From the NCBI GenBank assembly GCA_029964075.1, contig CM057148.1:30993916-31057915 (forward strand): a stretch of DNA of 64,000 nt, written 5' to 3'. The position numbers were made by a program, and so were the translations under genes. Positions 40,862 to 52,878 of the stretch are shown here, in pieces (positions within the stretch are counted from its first letter, which is position 1; each line of letters opens with the position of its first letter). The stretch comes from Patiria pectinifera (lineage: Eukaryota; Echinodermata; Asteroidea; Valvatida; Asterinidae). The notes beneath the pieces are model-generated. The model was not told where the DNA came from and did no database searches. It saw only the letters and a program-made list of their open reading frames with translations.

Positions 40862-40924
40862 GATGGAAATGTTTTCCATCTTTCGGGTGGAATAATCTTT
40901 CGCCTGGGATTACTATTCCACCCG
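40862..40924. repeat. Two adjacent perfect-arm hairpins
   Basis: gatggaaatgttttccatc (8-bp stem) is followed 3 nt later by cgggtggaata...tattccacccg (11-bp perfect stem, 19-nt loop, 40884-40924). Confidence 0.65.
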
Positions 40925-41139
40925 GACGCTGCCGTAGAAAAAAAGGCATTTCCCATCGTTTAAATTCATATTTAGAATTTACAAGCTTGGACCTTTATGA
41001 TGGGAACCCCTGATGTAAATGTTGGCCGACGTTTCAACACGGTAATGTTAATTTTTAAGGGAGAGACTCGGATAACTATTTACAGAAAGAAACTGGAATG
41101 TTTGCGTTTGTTACAACTATTTTATTATTATATGTGTAA

Positions 41140-41420
41140 TGGTACCATTAAGGAGACACGTCGTCGTAATTTCTTCGCACGATGGGAGACATCGGTCATT
41201 AGGGAGACATTTTCATGTTTCCATTATGTCACAGCCCCCCCTTTAGAGGTAAGTTTTACCGTCGCAATTAGATTATATTTGTTGTTCGTGGTCTAATTAG
41301 TAAACACACCGAAATTCGTGGAAGAGGACAATTAGGTTAGGGCACATTTACGTTTGAAAAAAATTGTGCACAGGTCTAGGGATGTCTCCCAAACGTCAAG
41401 TCCAGGGTGATATTTATTAT
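41140..41420. repeat. Diverged dispersed repeat, copy 2
   Basis: Matches 1-233 in order and orientation (see there). No gene is accepted across 40925-41640. Confidence 0.5.
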
Positions 41421-41794
41421 TATTATTCTGGTAAAACTCATGCGTCGTGGCCCGAAGGTCAAACTGTACTGTACCCCCAAAAAAAAAACCGTAAGAATTG
41501 GTCAGGGATTCAGGATGAGGAATGTATGAAAAACACTAGAACTAGGGATAACAAAATGTTGTACTCAAAAGACTAAAACAGATTTTTTAAACGAAATCGA
41601 TTTAGTAAAATTACATGCGGTTAGGGTAGTAAAAGTAAGGTTCAAAACCGACCGATCTGAAAACGTGAAAAAAAGAATGATGATTTGGTTACAATGACAT
41701 ACACGATGGGATACACTTTCAAACAGGTACTCAAACATATTTGTTCACACTCTAATCTCCCCTTTGGCTTATACATTCCTGCTAGACTTGTCGG

Positions 41795-44085
41795 AAAAAG
41801 GAGATGCGAGTGGATGCGAGTATTGAGTACACGACCAATAACAGGCATGCTGGACTTATGGGGAAAAGGGAGGAGTATTAATACACAATAAACGATCAAA
41901 CGTGCTGGAATTATTAGAAAAGGGGGATGCGAGTCTGTTCAAAAAAGCGTGCGAGTATTAAGAACAAATCCAATGATACAGGCGTGCTGGACTTATGGGG
42001 AAAAAACGGATGCGAGTCTGTTTAAAGAGGGATGCGAGTATTAAGTACGCGTCCAATATGATATCGGACATGCTGGATCTATGGGAAAACGGGGATGTGA
42101 ACCTGTTTAAGGGATGCAAGTATTAATTACACGTTAAATTCTATAGGCGTGGTGGACTTACTGGAAAAAGGGATGCGAGTCTGTTAAAAAAGGGATGCGA
42201 GCATTAAGTACACGTTTAATGATATAGGCATGCTGGAATTATAGAAAAAAGGGGATGCGAGTCTGTTTAAAAAGGGATGCGAGTATTAAGTACACACCTA
42301 AATATACAGACATGCTGGACTTATGGGAAAAAGGGGATGAGAACCTGTTTAAAAAGGGATGCCATAGTATTGAGTAAACGTCCAATGATATAGGCGTGCT
42401 GGACTTATGGGAAAAAGGGATGCGAGTCTGTTTAGAAAGGGATGCGAGTATTAAGTAGGCTACACGGTTAATGATATAGGCGTGCTGGACTTATGGGGAA
42501 AAAGGATGCGACGGAATCTGTTTAAAAAGGGATGCGAGTATTAAGTACACGTTAAATTATATAGCATGCTGGAATTATGAGAAAAAGGGATGCGAGTCTG
42601 TATAAAAAGGGATGCGAGTATTAAGTACACGTCCAATTATATAGGCGTGCTGGACATATGAGAAAAAGGGATGCGAGTCTGTATAAAAAGGGATGCGAGT
42701 ATTAAGTACACGTTAAATTATATAGGCGTGCTGGACTTATGGGGAAAAGGGGATGCGAGTCTGTTTAAGAAGGGATGCGAGTATTATGTACACACCTAAT
42801 GATACAGACATGCTGGACTTATTGGGAAAAAGGGGATTAGAACCTGTTTAAAAAGGGATGCCATAGTATTGAGTAAACGTCCAATGATATAGGCGTGCTT
42901 GACTTATGGGAAAAAGGGATGCGAGTCTGTTTAAAAAGGGATGCGAGTATTAAGCACACGTCCAATGATATAGGTGTGCTGGACTTATGGGAAAAAAAGG
43001 GATGCGAGTCTGTATAAAAAGGGATGCGAGTATTAAGCACACGCCAAATGATAAAGGCGTGCTGGACTAATGAGAAAAAGGGATGCGAGTCTGTTTAAAA
43101 AGGGATGCGAGTATTAAGTACACGCCAAATGATATAGGTGTGCTGGACTTATGAGAAAAAGGGATGCGAGTCGGTATGAAAAGGGATGCGAGTATTAAGT
43201 ACACACCTAAATATACAGACATGCTGGACTTATGGGAAAAAGGGGATGCCAGTCTGTTTACAAAGGGATGCGAGTATTAAGTACACGTCCAATGATACAT
43301 GCGTGCTGGACTTATGGGGAAAAAAGGGATGCGAGTCTGTTTACAAAGGGGTGCGAGTATTAAGTACACGTCCAATGATATAAATGTGCTGGACTTATGG
43401 GAAAAAAAGGGATGCGAGTCTGTTTAAAAAGGGGTGCGAGTATTAAGTACACGTCCAATGATATAAATGTGCTGGACTTATGGGAAAAAAGGGATGCGAG
43501 TCTGTTTAAAAAGGGATGCGAGTATTAAGTACACGTTAAATTATATAGGCATGCTGGACTTATGGGAAAAAAGGGGATGCGAGTCTGTTTAAAAAGGGAT
43601 GCGAGTATTAAGTACACGTCCAATTATATAGGCGTGCTGGACTTATGGGAAAAAAGGGATGCGAGTCTGTATAAAAAGGGATGCGAGTATTAAGTACACG
43701 TCCAATTATATAAGCGTGCTGGATTCATGGGAAAAAAGGGATGCGAGTCTGTATAAAAAGGGATGCGAGTATTAAGTACACGTTAAATTATATAAGCGTG
43801 CTGGATTTATGGGAAAAAAGGGATGCGAGTCTGTTTAAAAAGGGATGCGAGTATTAAGTACACGTCCAATTATATAAGCGTGCTGGATTTATGGGGAAAA
43901 AAAGGATGCGAGTCTGTTTAAAAAGGGATGCGAGTATTAAGTACACGTCCAATTATATAAGCGTGCTGGATTTATGGGAAAAAAGGGATGCGAGTCTGTA
44001 TAAAAAGGGATGCGAGTATTAAGTACACGTTAAATTATATAGGCATGCTGGACTTATGGGAAAAAAGGGGATGCGAGTCTGTTTA
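41795..44085 (+). repeat. Satellite array of ~82-bp units
   Basis: About 28 head-to-tail units. Each has two halves that both start gggatgcgag: one continues tattaagtacacg(t/c)c(c/a)aat(g/t)atata(g)gc(g/a)tgctgga(c/t)ttatggg, the other tctgtttaaaaa. The first units (41795-42300) are degenerate. The later ones (43400-44080) are nearly identical, so homogenisation increases rightward. Ends in a poly-A run. Confidence 0.9.
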
Positions 44086-47000
44086 AAAAAAAAAAGAGGC
44101 GTTCAATGAATTTGACAAAAGTAGTTTAAAGGAAAGAACATTCATTTGCAAACATAAAAAAACGAAATGATCAATTATCACGAAATTTCTTACTGGATTG
44201 TTAGGGATTGACAGAGTAAAGCATCCTATAAAGTTGTGGCTCCTGGTGTGCTGACGTTTTCAAGAAAAACTGTATTTTTCCAACGCTAGTCGGCCGACCA
44301 GCGTTGGAGAAAACTGGCCTTTTTAAAACAGTGCTCCTACTTTTTTATATTTAGTTCGTCTTAAGTTTCTTTGCAATTGATTACACACATGTGAAGGCTA
44401 AAACCCTGCTAGACTGATTCTCTGATCTTACAATTCCTTAAAGTCTATAAATTTGTCCGTTTTATCTTAAGGGGGTCAGGGAACCTGACTACAATAATAT
44501 GATTGGTTTTCTTGGTTTTTCCAGCATCTACGAACCCAAACGTGAAACAAGGCAGTGTATCAATATTTTCTTAACATACTAATCCTCCAAATCCATTTTT
44601 CCCCCCTGAAAATTGCAGCAAAAGCTAATGTTGTACATTCCTTTTAAGGAAGCGAGTTTTAGGTACTTGTAATACCATAAGCACAATAACGGTCCAATGA
44701 CATGCTGGGCACATAATACGAAAGTAATTATTTGGGAAGCTTTTCCGACGTATTTTCCCGTAACATTTGTTTGATTTACAGTTGTAGAAACGGGATGCGA
44801 ATTATGAAGAAATGTAAGCTTATCCCCTTTAAATTGGGTTGGTTTATCATTAAACTGGCAATGCGACGACTTGTGTTGGAAATAGAATTGAATTCTAAAC
44901 ATAATGTAAAGGCAAAGTCGAATGAGTAAAATAAATTATAGGATCAGGCATTTAAATATACAAAAATTAATTTATTGCTTCTTCAAATAAAGAATGTAGA
45001 CCAACAAACACTTTTCTTTAATATAATATACCTATCAGGGTTTCTTTACGGGCGTTTACATGTACATGTATACAAGAACTCATTTACTTATGTCAAATTT
45101 GAGGTTTACTTAAATAAGTTGAACAATTCTAGGTCGCTTGTTTATGATACCTCATTGTTTAAACCATAATACTAACTTTTTAGCTTTGCAACTCACGACT
45201 GCTGTTACAGATGGTAACATGATGCGTGATCCCAGAAATCATCCAACGTATGAGCTCAAAAGTTAAGCAGCATGCATTCCCCTATTGCCTTCTTAATTGA
45301 AACAATTTTACAGGGTGTTGCACACACAAAAAAGAACCCAATAAAGCGTCGTCTTTTTCACAGCTTTAAAAAATAGGTCGCAAATATTGATACACATTGT
45401 GAGAAAAAAGACCATTAGCTTTTCTACGACGAAAAATATCTTTTCCATCGGGTAAAAACTTATCGAGTTATGGCCGATTCAAAATAAGTGCCGATTTTTC
45501 AATCTGTCCACGGTCTCAATTGTCATTTGTTTGGAATGTATAAAAATTTGGGATGAGAACAGTTTGCTTTCTTTAATTTTTCAATCTTTCTTTATTGATT
45601 TTGTTCACTATATATCTCTTTTTCTTTTTGGCAACAATGGTCACATATTCTTTTAGAAGTAATGAAAGATCTGACAAGAACTGTTTGGTTTTCTTGGATG
45701 TTTACTGCTTTGCCTGGGCTGCCCTCTACTTGGTTGCCTTTTTTCACAAATGCGAGTTTCGGTCCTTCAAAATGTCGTGGACAAAATGAAAAGCGGTACA
45801 CGAACTTGTTTTCAATTGGCCATAACTCAACAAATATTTGCCTGATTGCAAAGATTTTGACGTTGTTGAAAAGCTTTTGGATTATAATCTTAATTAACTT
45901 TTTTACAACGCAACCTAAATTTAAACTTCACCCATGGGTTGAATAAAATGTTTGAATTAATTCTACCGTAACTGAGGTTTGAAAATGAAGGGGCTTAATA
46001 CAATCCAACAAACTCGCACAATCTTCAGTGGTTCTGATCACCAACACGTGACCAATTAACAGCTAAAACTAAACACGTTAAAATTAGTTTTTCAAAGCTT
46101 TTTACAAATATCACATACAAGCAGTACGTGCCGGGATAGAATTTGATGTTATATGGCTAACGCCTGTACATATACATTATTTGGGAAGTTGAAGTTAAAA
46201 TGGCTTATGTTCATGATTTGAATTTCTCTGGCAATGGATGATATTTTAACTTGCAGCTAAAACAGTGTTTTGGTTTTACATTACTGAAATCTTAAACAAA
46301 GTCTTTTAGTTTTCCATTACTGCATTTTAATGCATGAAACCGTTGCTTACCGGTAGATTTACAGTGATTTGTCTTAAAACTCAAATCTATACAAGGGTGT
46401 CATGAGTTCTCTGTTCAACAGTCACAGATATTAACAACTATAATTAATCATGCTACTATTTACAGTGATATTTGTTTTGAAGTCTATGAAAGTATGATTG
46501 AGCATATATAAAGTGACTTAGAAAATCTGGGTCAACAGCTAGGCCGGGGTAACATCAGTTGCCGATAGACAATGATCGTGTTTCATCTTCTTCCACTTGC
46601 CCCTGTCAGTTGTGTGCAAAGTTCCTGCGTTTCAATTCATTGATCCTGTAGAATGAAATACAAAAGTTAAGAGCCCTTTCGGGTCAGGTGATTTGTTGAT
46701 ATACCGTTTACTCACATTTTATATGCAAAATGTATATTCTCGTCATTCAGCCATATTTATTTTCCTATCAGATGAATTTAATTGAAAATGATGTAAATTT
46801 AGTTTTTTTTGTCAAAACAATGATAGTTTTTTCCCCCTGTTCAGGGGCCACCTTGAACTTTGTTGCTGGCCGGTTGTAAACACTTCTGGCTGTTCCTTTA
46901 TAAAGACTGGCCACGTGACGGGCTTTCGACCAATAGCGATGTGTATTGTCTAAGGTATTTGTATGAAGAAATAAATATATCTATACGTATCAACAAAAGC

Positions 47001-47690
47001 TACTCCCCAGATTTCCTTAAAAACTGAGTAGGTTGTAAATCATATTAAAATTCTTTTATTTTGTTATTGTTTACACGGGCGCGTTGTACACACCTTGCAA
47101 TCATTAACTTATTTCGACTTCAACTTCAAAAGAGCAATTGATGCGTAGCTCAGTATAGACTCATGGCTGTATATGTCTTCGTATGACAGATTGGCAACCT
47201 GTGTATTAAAAATACGCCATTGAACATCTCACAAATACTTCTGGAACAAATTCAATTCCATTCGATTCAATATTACATTTATTTCCATACTGAACAATAA
47301 AATATTAGAAAGCAAAATACAATATTGTGGAGGCACAATCCTAATAAGCCAAGGCTTGTAGCGGAGTGCCTTTAGAAAAGAGAACTAAAAAGACAATAAT
47401 CAAATAGTTAGTTCATTTAAGTCAAAGACAAAGATAAACAAGAGGACAAAGTAATCTGACCAAAGACCTAGATTAAGAAAAATGACTGGGGGAACAAAAC
47501 AGTTAAAATTGCAAGAGAGATGGCAAATACAGCAAAATGTTGGGCTCAGGCCATCCTGATCTTTTTATTCCTCCATGGGCCATATCAGACCACTTGAGAG
47601 TACATGTACATTGCATGCGTACATGTACATGTATGTCCATACAGTTCATGCATGCTGGCAGGGCATAACTTAATGACTGCTAGTGCTAGT
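44086..47690. other. No gene
   Basis: 3.6 kb of AT-rich non-coding sequence. The only clear structure is a 28-bp near-perfect palindrome at 44280-44307. Short frames are unsupported. Confidence 0.55.
44280..44307. repeat. 28-bp palindrome
   Basis: ccaacgctagtcgg / ccgaccagcgttgg, with one mismatched pair, pairing without a loop. Confidence 0.7.
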
Positions 47691-48486
47691 TCACGATAAT
47701 TGTGTGATAAACATGTGGTCAGTACCATAAGCAGTTCTCCTGCAGTAGCATATGGGTATCATATACATCAGGAATGTGACCTCATTAAATATGCAGCAAC
47801 TTAAAGGATGTAAGAAGCCACAATTACAATTTATATGTACAGCTATACTCTCTAAATGAAAAAGAGTAAATAAACCACTGAAAGTTGTCCCTATATGGCT
47901 CTTCAAAAGAGTGGAAGTTAATTCACTAGCTCTTTTTATGAGCCATTGAAAAAACTTCAAACAAGAGTGAAAACTACTCGAAACTGTCGAGTTGTCGATC
48001 CCCATGCTCTTAAAAGAGTGGTTTTCCACTCGTTTGAGCATGATTTGAGCAATAAGGGATACATATTTCCCTTTTGTATCATAGTCGTACGTTAACAGTT
48101 AACCGGAAAACTGAGACATAATACTATAATGTGCTGAACAAGTAACTTATATCATAGAGCAAGGAACAGAAAACAAAACAAAACAAATTAACTTACCCAT
48201 GAACTCTGTGATCAACGGGTTGCAATGGCAAATCAGTCAAGATGGTTGATGAATTGGATTATGAATTCACGGGATTGCCCGGCAAAGAAAGCCGAGAGTC
48301 AACGTGCTGGTGAAAAGACAGTTGTTCAAATGTGGCTAGACAAATGAGATCTGACAACTTTGAAATAAACCGAACAACCTGCACGCAGATACAATAGGTA
48401 CCAAATATGCCTGTACACGTTTACAAGTGGAATCATAGTGGAATGCACTGAGAGGGCCGTGTGCGCACATAGTATATTGGGACCCT
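47691..48486. other. No gene, small inverted repeats
   Basis: Around 47895-48030, gctcttcaaaagagtgg and gctcttaaaagagtgg recur, and gtggttttccactcg is palindromic. This looks like part of a small decayed element. No coding frame. Confidence 0.45.
48479..48486. repeat. 8-bp target site duplication, left
   Basis: GGGACCCT, repeated exactly at 48877-48884 after the MITE. Confidence 0.9.
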
Positions 48487-48876
48487 CAGGCGCGGTTCTA
48501 CGGGGGGCTAGGGGGGGCTGTAGCCCCCCTAAATTTGGTCTAGCCCCCCCCACAAAAAAAAATACATTCCGTAAAAAAAAATTGCATTAGCAAAAAGAAG
48601 GATTGTGATGTACATGCGAACGGTCTCCCCCTAAAGAAGAAATAGCCGTGACGAGGGTGCATTAGTTAATATAGTGTGAATGATTTTAGGATTTTATTGG
48701 CGCTCCCCATTGAAAATATGGCATGAGCCCCTCCCCTATCGATTTTCGGAGGCCTAAGTGTCTGGAAAAAATAACCGGTCAACATTTCAGCACGCCTCCC
48801 TGAAAAAAAAATTCTGGATCTACCGTGCTAGCCCCCCCCCCAAAAAAAAAAAATATTGGTTCTAGAACCGCGCCTG
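48487..48876. mobile_element. hAT MITE (390 bp) with perfect 8-bp TSD
   Basis: Ends CAGGCGCGGTTCTA and TAGAACCGCGCCTG are perfect inverted repeats of 14 bp. Interior G/C-rich at the left, poly-A runs, no ORF. The 8-bp duplication and CAGGCGCGG ends assign it to hAT. Its interior matches fragments at 4840-5080, so the family is present more than once. Confidence 0.9.
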
Positions 48877-48884
48877 GGGACCCT

Positions 48885-49177
48885 TCTTTAATATTCAATA
48901 TGTGGTACATGCATCTGTTACAAGTCCACAAGCAACACTTGCTCACACCCTAGCTAGCTCTACGCTCACACCATACACCCACTATCCACCCCATAGATGT
49001 TGGTGTGTGTTTATAGCTCCATGGTGTATGTAGCCCCCCTGTGGAGTTCTTCAAAACCGCAAGAGCTCTCTGATTACACCTGTGCACTGGCAGCTGGTAA
49101 AGTGTAATTAGCCGGAAAGATAAGCGTTCAGGCCCTTTCTACACAAAACCCCACGCTAGTGAGGTTTTCCTATACCT
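48885..49177. other. No gene
   Basis: Non-coding; CA-rich simple sequence near 48945-48995. Confidence 0.5.
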
Positions 49178-49399
49178 GGGACCCGGACCACTTTTTACGA
49201 GAGTGTGTTCCTAATGTTTATGTGCGTTGCACAACACACGGAACCTACGGCTTACGTCCCATCCGAAAGGCGAAGCGACAACGGTAACGTGCCTTGCTTA
49301 AGAGCACAAGCACCGTGTGCCCACGGTCAGGATTCGAACCCATGTACCACGGCACACGAGTCGAACACCGTAATCTTTGGACCACTCCGCCGCACCCCA
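49178..49399 (-). mobile_element. tRNA-derived SINE
   Basis: On the minus strand a tRNA-like head starts near 49397 (GGTGCGGCGGAGTGGTCC, A box) with a B box GGGTTCGAATCC at 49329-49341. It is followed by a tRNA-unrelated body with GGATGGGACGTAAGCCG, reminiscent of conserved SINE core domains of animals, and the shared tail at 49178-49216. The A and B boxes form an internal RNA polymerase III promoter. The anticodon arm is not convincing, so it is a SINE and not a tRNA gene. Confidence 0.75.
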
Positions 49400-49401
49400 C
49401 A

Positions 49402-49457
49402 GATGAGGTTCACCTGACCGATGAAGGTTGCTCGTTTATTTTGGGTAACCGATGCTA
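49402..49457 (+). pseudogene. SGNH hydrolase 3' end fragment
   Basis: DEVHLTDEG followed by a short tail and stop TAA resembles block V (D-x-x-H) of SGNH hydrolases; compare GDGCHLTDEG in the ORF at 63167. It directly abuts the SINE head, so the SINE probably inserted in or truncated a hydrolase gene of another element. Short match, modest confidence. Confidence 0.4.
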
Positions 49458-50035
49458 AACACTATTTGCGTATTGCTTTACATGATTATGTTTATTTATC
49501 CTCGGTTGCATACGACCTGAGTCTATTTGGCGGCGGTCATGTTGCGAAACTCCGTCCCGCAGCATGTCCGTTTGGCGGGAATTGCATTCCAAGTCCGCAA
49601 ATAGGCCTCAGATATTGGCCACTTTATTCTTTTCCTGTATGATGCTTCTGGGATTTGGGGGGCAAAGCCCTCGACCCCTGCCTTTGTCGGTAATTCAGGC
49701 ACAAGATGTTTAATGGATTAATCGCAAAAGGCATGCAGTCTGTATTCTCTTACCTATTTTGCTGATTGATATATTCATAAGTTACACTTGAAGTTTATCT
49801 GTCATTATTTGAGCAATATCGCTAGCAAGCTTAGGCCGAAACACGGCCACATAAATATTGCTTTTGGTATTAAGATATTGCTTTTAATAGTTGGCCCTTG
49901 CGATATGGTTTAATTGACTATTAATTACTTCTTATTATATTGCTCGTGGTAATTGTATACCTAATGACGGTTGCATTGTGTATCATTATTGATGATGGTA
50001 TTTGCATAATAATTATGTTGCTCATGGCTAATTGC
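49458..50035. other. No gene; scattered palindromic modules
   Basis: Contains tttggcggcggtcatgttgc and gtccgtttggcggg (49526-49580) and taggccgaaacacggcca (49834), similar in style to the hairpin modules elsewhere. Confidence 0.4.
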
Positions 50036-50810
50036 AGAGTTCCGCGTCACCAGCTTTGGACCGGAACTAACAGTGTCAGTACTGTTTTGCTTATTATTGC
50101 GGTTCTGCTATCAAGCTTTGGAGGGGAGCAGATTTTGACAAGATTGTTTTAACTATACTTGCTAAGTATAATTGCAGTTCTGCGCTATCCGCTTCGGGCG
50201 GGAACAATCTGTGATAATATATTGCTTAACAATCTGTGATATTGTTGCTAATTGCTGTTCCACGCTATCAGCTTCGGGCGGGAACAAACTGTGAGAATAA
50301 TGCTAAACAATCTGTGGTATTGTTGCTATGTATACATGTAATTGCTGTTCCACGCTATCAGCTTCGGGCGGGAACAAACTGTGAGAATAATGCTAAACAA
50401 TCTGTGGTATTGTTGCTATGTTTACATGTAATTGCTGTTCCACGCTATCAGCTTCGGGCGGGAACAAACTGTGAGAATAATGCTGAACAATCTGTGGTAT
50501 TGTTGCTATGTATACATGTAATTGCTGTTCCTCGCTATCAGCTTCGGGCGGGAACAAACTGTGAGAATAATGCTGAACAATCTGTAGTATTGTTGCTATG
50601 TATACATGTAATTGCTGTTCCACGCTATCAGCTTCGGGCGGGAACAAACTGTGAGAATAATGCTGAACAATCTGTGGTATTGTTGCTATGTATACATGTA
50701 ATTGCTGTTCCACGCTATCAGCTTCGGGCGGGAACTTTCTGTGAAAATATTGCTGAACAATCTGTGGTATTGTTGCTATGTTCAATTGCAGTTCTGCGCT
50801 ATCAGAACTT
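50036..50810 (+). repeat. 90-bp tandem array with palindromic core
   Basis: Units beginning attgctgttcc start at 50341, 50431, 50521, 50611 and 50701, exactly 90 bp apart, with degenerate units on both sides. Each contains gttccacgctatcagc ttcgggcgggaac, an imperfect palindrome like the YR2 modules at 16065. Because 90 is a multiple of three the array is open on both strands (a 223-aa plus frame and a 130-aa minus frame); these are not genes. Confidence 0.9.
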
Positions 50811-50914
50811 GATGTTTGGCAAATTGATTAAACGGCTGCTCAGGCCACAGGTAACAAAGAATGCTGAGTGTGCAGCCTCTGATTCCGGTCTCTTGTGTCT
50901 TTGGTAGCATGCGG
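50811..50914. other. Spacer
   Basis: Short non-coding link between the 90-bp array and the AT array. Confidence 0.5.
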
Positions 50915-51450
50915 GGATAATTATATATAAATAAATAAAGTGGGCAAAAAATTATATGTAAATAAAAGGTACCAAATAAATTATATATAAATAAATAAAG
51001 TGTGCGAAATTTATATATAAATAAAAAAGTTACAAAAAAATTATATATAAATAAAAAAAGTGTGCAAAAATTATATATAAATAATAAGTTTGCAAATAAA
51101 TGATATATAAATAAAAAAGTGTGCAAAAATTATATATAAATAATAAGTTTGCAAATAAATTATATATAAATGAAAAAAGTGTGCAAAAATTATATATAAA
51201 TAACAAGTGCAAATAAATTATATATAAATAAAAAAAATGTGCAAAAATTATATATATATTATAAGGTTTCAAATAAATTGTATATAAATAATTCTAGTTT
51301 GCCCAAAATTATATGTAAATAATTAAGTTGCAAAAAAAAATTATATATAAATGATGCAGTGGCAAATAAATTTATTTACATATAATGCAAACTGCCAAAC
51401 AATCATTTACATATAATTGTCCGGAAAACTTAATTATGTCATAAATAATG
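50915..51450 (+). repeat. AT-rich array before YR4
   Basis: About 18 units of roughly 28-30 bp: attatatataaataa plus aaagtgtgcaaaa or aagtttgcaaata. Related to the second part of the array at 35940-36150. As with YR1 and YR3, YR sequence follows. Confidence 0.75.
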
Positions 51451-51728
51451 AATAATATTTCATTTTATTGCATACAGAATAAAATGCATTATTCTCAGTG
51501 ACCACACAGATGGGCTACTGCCAAAAGGCCTGGGGTCCTTGATTTGTATATGATCTAGGTACTCGCATTCCAATCGGCTGACCAACGGACAGCATCTGCT
51601 GACCAATGGACAACAGGGGGCATAGCTAAGATTCCTGGTGCAGTACTTTGAGCGGCAAGCCTTCAATTTGGTTCAGCTGACCACAGAGTCAACATACTCT
51701 GACAAAATTCCAGTTAAACAGCGTTTTC

Positions 51729-51941
51729 AAAAAGACGCTGCAGTTTGTGGGGTCTGGGGATAAACATTACCGCGCACACTCTTTCCGCATCGGTGTGGCA
51801 ACGTCAGCATCGGCAATGGGGGTTAGCCCCGATGGAATTCGTGCGATGGGCCGCTGGCGTTCTGATGCTGTACATAGCTATATTCGCCCAACGGCCATGT
51901 GTAACTTGCCGGGAATCTCGAATTACACTTGTAATAACTAG
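51729..51941 (+). pseudogene. YR4 tyrosine recombinase C-terminus
   Basis: LQFVGSGDKHYRAHSFRIGVATSA...IRAMGRWRSDAVHSYIRP matches residues 257-306 of the YR1 recombinase, with His, Arg, GRW and the catalytic Tyr (SYIR) all preserved. Everything upstream is deleted. The frame runs on to a TAG at 51939-51941, giving a C-terminal tail not present in YR1. Confidence 0.85.
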
Positions 51942-51965
51942 TAACAAATACATGTTCTCACAGGT

Positions 51966-52477
51966 GAGGTCTGGATCATTGGTGATTCGATTGTGCGTCG
52001 GGCAGCTTGTCGCTTGGGTAGCAGGCCAGTCCGCTGGAACGGGATAGGGGGAGCCGGTTTAGGCGATGTTCCCAAATTATTGGATGAGATGGCGGCTATG
52101 TGGCCACCGCCTGAATTTCTTATTGTCCGTGTAGGGACAAATGACCTAATTCGGTTAGATGCATTTTGTTTCAGGCAGCGAATTAAGGTTTTTATGCTTG
52201 AATGCCTGAGACGGTTCCCAATGGCCAAACTCGTTTGGTCCGATATACTGCCCCGAGCGTGCTACTTTGGAGCACTTTCTCCTCCAAAGTAGAGATGAAG
52301 CGGCGTTCCATGAACAAATGGGCGCGATCATTTAGTCGCCGGGTAGGGGTTCATGTGCTGCACCACCCACAATTTCAATGGTCGCAGTTTAGCTTATTTC
52401 GATATGACGGGGTACACCTTTCCCTGGAAGGTAATGAATACTTCCGTAACAATCTTAGGGCCTGCATTGAGGGCTAA
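51966..52477 (+). pseudogene. YR4 SGNH hydrolase (one frameshift)
   Basis: WIIGDSIVRR (block I, Ser), GIGGAGLGDV, VRVGTNDLIRLDAFCFRQRIKVFM (block III, Asn), LVWSDILPRACYFGA. After a frame change near 52275-52295: MNKWARSFSRRVGVHVLHHPQF and YDGVHLSLEG (Asp, His). All catalytic residues remain. No ATG precedes block I, and a TAA lies about 24 nt upstream in this frame. 'catgttctcacag' just before it could be a splice acceptor. YR2 breaks in the same linker. Confidence 0.8.
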
Positions 52478-52692
52478 TTAATGCTCCGTACTGTAATGAC
52501 ATGTTCATGAAAGTACTGGGTACTGTAATTTTGCTACCACTCGTTTAATCATTAACGTTAGTTGCTGTCGTAAGTTGATGTTCTTTAGTGGCATTTATAA
52601 ATATACAAAAATATAAAAAAAATTAAAAACTCTATATATGCATATATCTATACGTATATCTTTAACTATAATTTTAGCTTTGAGTACGTTTC
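52478..52692. other. AT-rich spacer after YR4 hydrolase
   Basis: No gene; a run of TATA-like AT sequence at 52600-52680. Confidence 0.5.
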
Positions 52693-52835
52693 ATTTTCAT
52701 TTCGATTGAGGAAGTAAAGGGCGTGGTCCTTTGTGTTGGTCGTGGCGTTTTCCTTCATCCCTGTGGGGCGCGCTATGCGCGTGTGGCATATTTCGATCGG
52801 GATGCGGGCTGCCACCACCTCAATCTCATGAAAAT
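52693..52835. repeat. GC-rich inverted repeat after YR4 SGNH
   Basis: Arms attttcatttcgattgagg and cctcaatctcatgaaaat pair with a three-base internal mismatch. The GC-rich interior includes ggcgcgctatgcgcgtgt. It occupies the same position as 35252-35403 in YR2 and shares the outer motif attttcattt. Confidence 0.6.
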
Positions 52836-52878
52836 CAGTCATTGACAAACAATTCCTTATTTCTGTATAAATACTAGG

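Noticed and set aside
41795-44085. CRISPR array
   Set aside because: Repeats are contiguous with no unique spacers, and the DNA is eukaryotic.
49320-49399. tRNA gene on the minus strand
   Set aside because: A and B boxes are present, but the anticodon arm does not fold convincingly and a SINE body follows; called a SINE.
50236-50907. 223-aa frame with 30-residue repeats
   Set aside because: Follows from an exact 90-bp tandem array; the opposite strand is open as well, and there is no domain.
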